Shown one piece after another: positions 63,329 through 64,000 of a stretch of DNA of 64,000 bases. A program made the translations under genes and the position numbers. Position 1 is the first letter of the stretch. The number at the start of each line of letters is the position of its first letter. The notes under the pieces were generated by a model. The model was not told the origin of the DNA. It was given only the letters and a program-made list of their open reading frames with translations, and searched no databases. The stretch is from Candidatus Thorarchaeota archaeon (lineage in GTDB: Archaea; Asgardarchaeota; Thorarchaeia; Thorarchaeales; Thorarchaeaceae). The DNA is taken from NCBI GenBank assembly GCA_011364985.1, contig RDOC01000004.1, forward strand, positions 152,218 to 216,217, given 5' to 3'.

Positions 63329-63641
63329 ATGGGAAAGAAAAGCAAGAAGAGTGATGGCGGCGGAAGAATCCGAGTAAGCCATATCCTAGTCAAGAAACAC
63401 AGCCAAGCCCTAGAGATAATAAGCAAGATTCAGGAAGGAGCAGACTTCGCTGCTATGGCCAAGCAACATAGCTCCTGTTCTTCCAAAAAAAGAGGTGGTG
63501 ATCTTGGGCAATTCGGAATTCGGAAGAGGACAAATGGTCGCAGAGTTCGAACAAGCGGCTTTTGCCCTGAATGTCGGTGCAATGACCACAAATCCTGTGA
63601 AGACCGAATTTGGCTATCATATCATCAAGCGAACCGGATAG
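63329..63641 (+). pseudogene. Parvulin-type peptidyl-prolyl isomerase, frameshifted
   Basis: ATG at 63329 after GGTGA opens [32 protein letters not shown], the parvulin domain. The frame then leaves the family. Removing one copy of the 7-bp tandem repeat AATTCGG at 63510-63523 restores [20 protein letters not shown] and the ending [10 protein letters not shown], to a stop at 63641. The full isomerase would have about 101 residues. Either the gene is newly broken or the assembly is wrong. Confidence 0.7.
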
Positions 63642-63742
63642 CAGTGTGAACGAGATACTTCACGATGCATGTAGAGAGTCTAGTAATTGCTCCTATGAAA
63701 GGAGTGATGCGGGATGCTGGACTCTCACATCATGAGTGAATT

Positions 63743-64000
63743 TTATTCAGCGGAATCGGAGGTCTCTTTTTCCTTTCCTTTAGGAATAATCTCTTCTTCA
63801 ACAAAACGATTCGCACATTTGGTAAGAACTTTCGGAAGTGTGCTGTATTCCATTCTGTCAGATGAGAGGCGATGAAACTCAAAAGGCCCTAAACGCCGTA
63901 GATAGTCAGCTATTTCCATTCCACGTTGTCGTGTAATGTCAAAGGCAATATCATCGAACAAATCGACAGGCCCTACCAGCTTGCCGTTTGACACTTGAAA
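63743..64000 (-). CDS. Hypothetical protein, cut by the window end
   Basis: The frame runs on past base 64000 without a stop, so it may be the C-terminus of a longer protein. The visible part is mainly helical (GMEIADYLRRLGPFEFHRLS) with an acidic end (EEEIIPKGKEKETSDSAE). An internal GTG at 63994 could be a start. Family unknown. It converges on the parvulin remnant. Confidence 0.45.
   Translation of the reverse strand, partial: FQVSNGKLVGPVDLFDDIAFDITRQRGMEIADYLRRLGPFEFHRLSSDRMEYSTLPKVLTKCANRFVEEEIIPKGKEKETSDSAE

Noticed and set aside
63665..63739. 24-codon ORF after the parvulin remnant
   Set aside because: No supporting signal; too short to judge.
1..64000. CRISPR arrays, rRNA genes, riboswitches and integrase genes
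   Set aside because: None seen: no regular spaced repeats, no rRNA-like blocks, and no tyrosine or serine recombinase motifs in the reading frames.

Overview
The window is archaeal chromosome, very probably from an Asgard archaeon. It carries archaeal information-processing genes (TFB, family B DNA polymerase, the HerA-NurA-Mre11-Rad50 set, archaeosine-tRNA genes) together with a eukaryote-like ESCRT locus (Snf7, Vps4, Vps25 and an EAP30-type Vps22/36 protein) and a longin-like protein. ESCRT-II proteins beside a Vps4 with an MIT-like N-terminus are known in prokaryotes only from Asgard archaea. A Thorarchaeia-like host is my guess from general gene content and is not proven. Genes are dense, overlaps are short, ATG, GTG and TTG starts are mixed, and Shine-Dalgarno sites coexist with TATA-like boxes.

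Layout. 0-7.3 kb: a cut-off ORF, a longin-like protein, transcription factor B, ArgRS and the TldD-TldE protease pair. 7.4-13 kb: the ESCRT region, namely a double zinc-finger, coiled-coil, GRAM/PH-like protein whose stop codon abuts that of snf7, then snf7, a small conserved-looking ORF, vps4-vps25 and a convergent EAP30 gene. 13-25.5 kb: AspRS, a small winged-helix protein, an alpha/beta hydrolase, an orphan DNA methyltransferase, two four-helix membrane proteins around a class III aminotransferase, a zinc-ribbon protein, a TIM-barrel protein, DNA polymerase B with PIP-like boxes at both ends, a PPC-domain protein and a HIT protein. 25.6-30 kb: an IFT52/GIFT-like coiled-coil protein and two tandem GT-C-like membrane proteins. 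30-36.6 kb: the DNA end-resection operon nurA-herA-mre11-rad50, possibly running into the GT-C pair. 36.7-48.2 kb: a degenerate metallo-beta-lactamase-fold protein, a large beta-repeat protein, an operon of MrfA-like helicase, archaeosine synthase and RaSEA, two thioredoxins, a gamma-carbonic-anhydrase-like protein and an M24-fold protein whose metal ligands are largely lost.

48.3-57.9 kb is an accessory island. It is bracketed by two nearly identical tRNA-Arg genes (anticodons GCG and CCG) that share promoter and downstream flanks, and it also holds two related fragments resembling a tRNA 3' end. Inside are an ABC-2 exporter operon, a frameshifted secreted protein, a decayed TnpB, a three-gene operon built around a SAMHD1/dGTPase-like HD protein, and the remains of a STAND-type NTPase gene. 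It looks like a small defence or mobile-element island.

58-64 kb returns to ordinary genes: an RHH-winged-helix regulator, a charged small protein, a NIF3-like protein, a DUF89 protein, triosephosphate isomerase, an acidic SCP2-like protein and a CopG-type RHH protein. These are followed by decay: a zinc-type alcohol dehydrogenase remnant and a parvulin gene broken by a 7-bp tandem duplication. The last ORF runs off the window edge.

All family calls come from reading motifs by eye; no database search was run.
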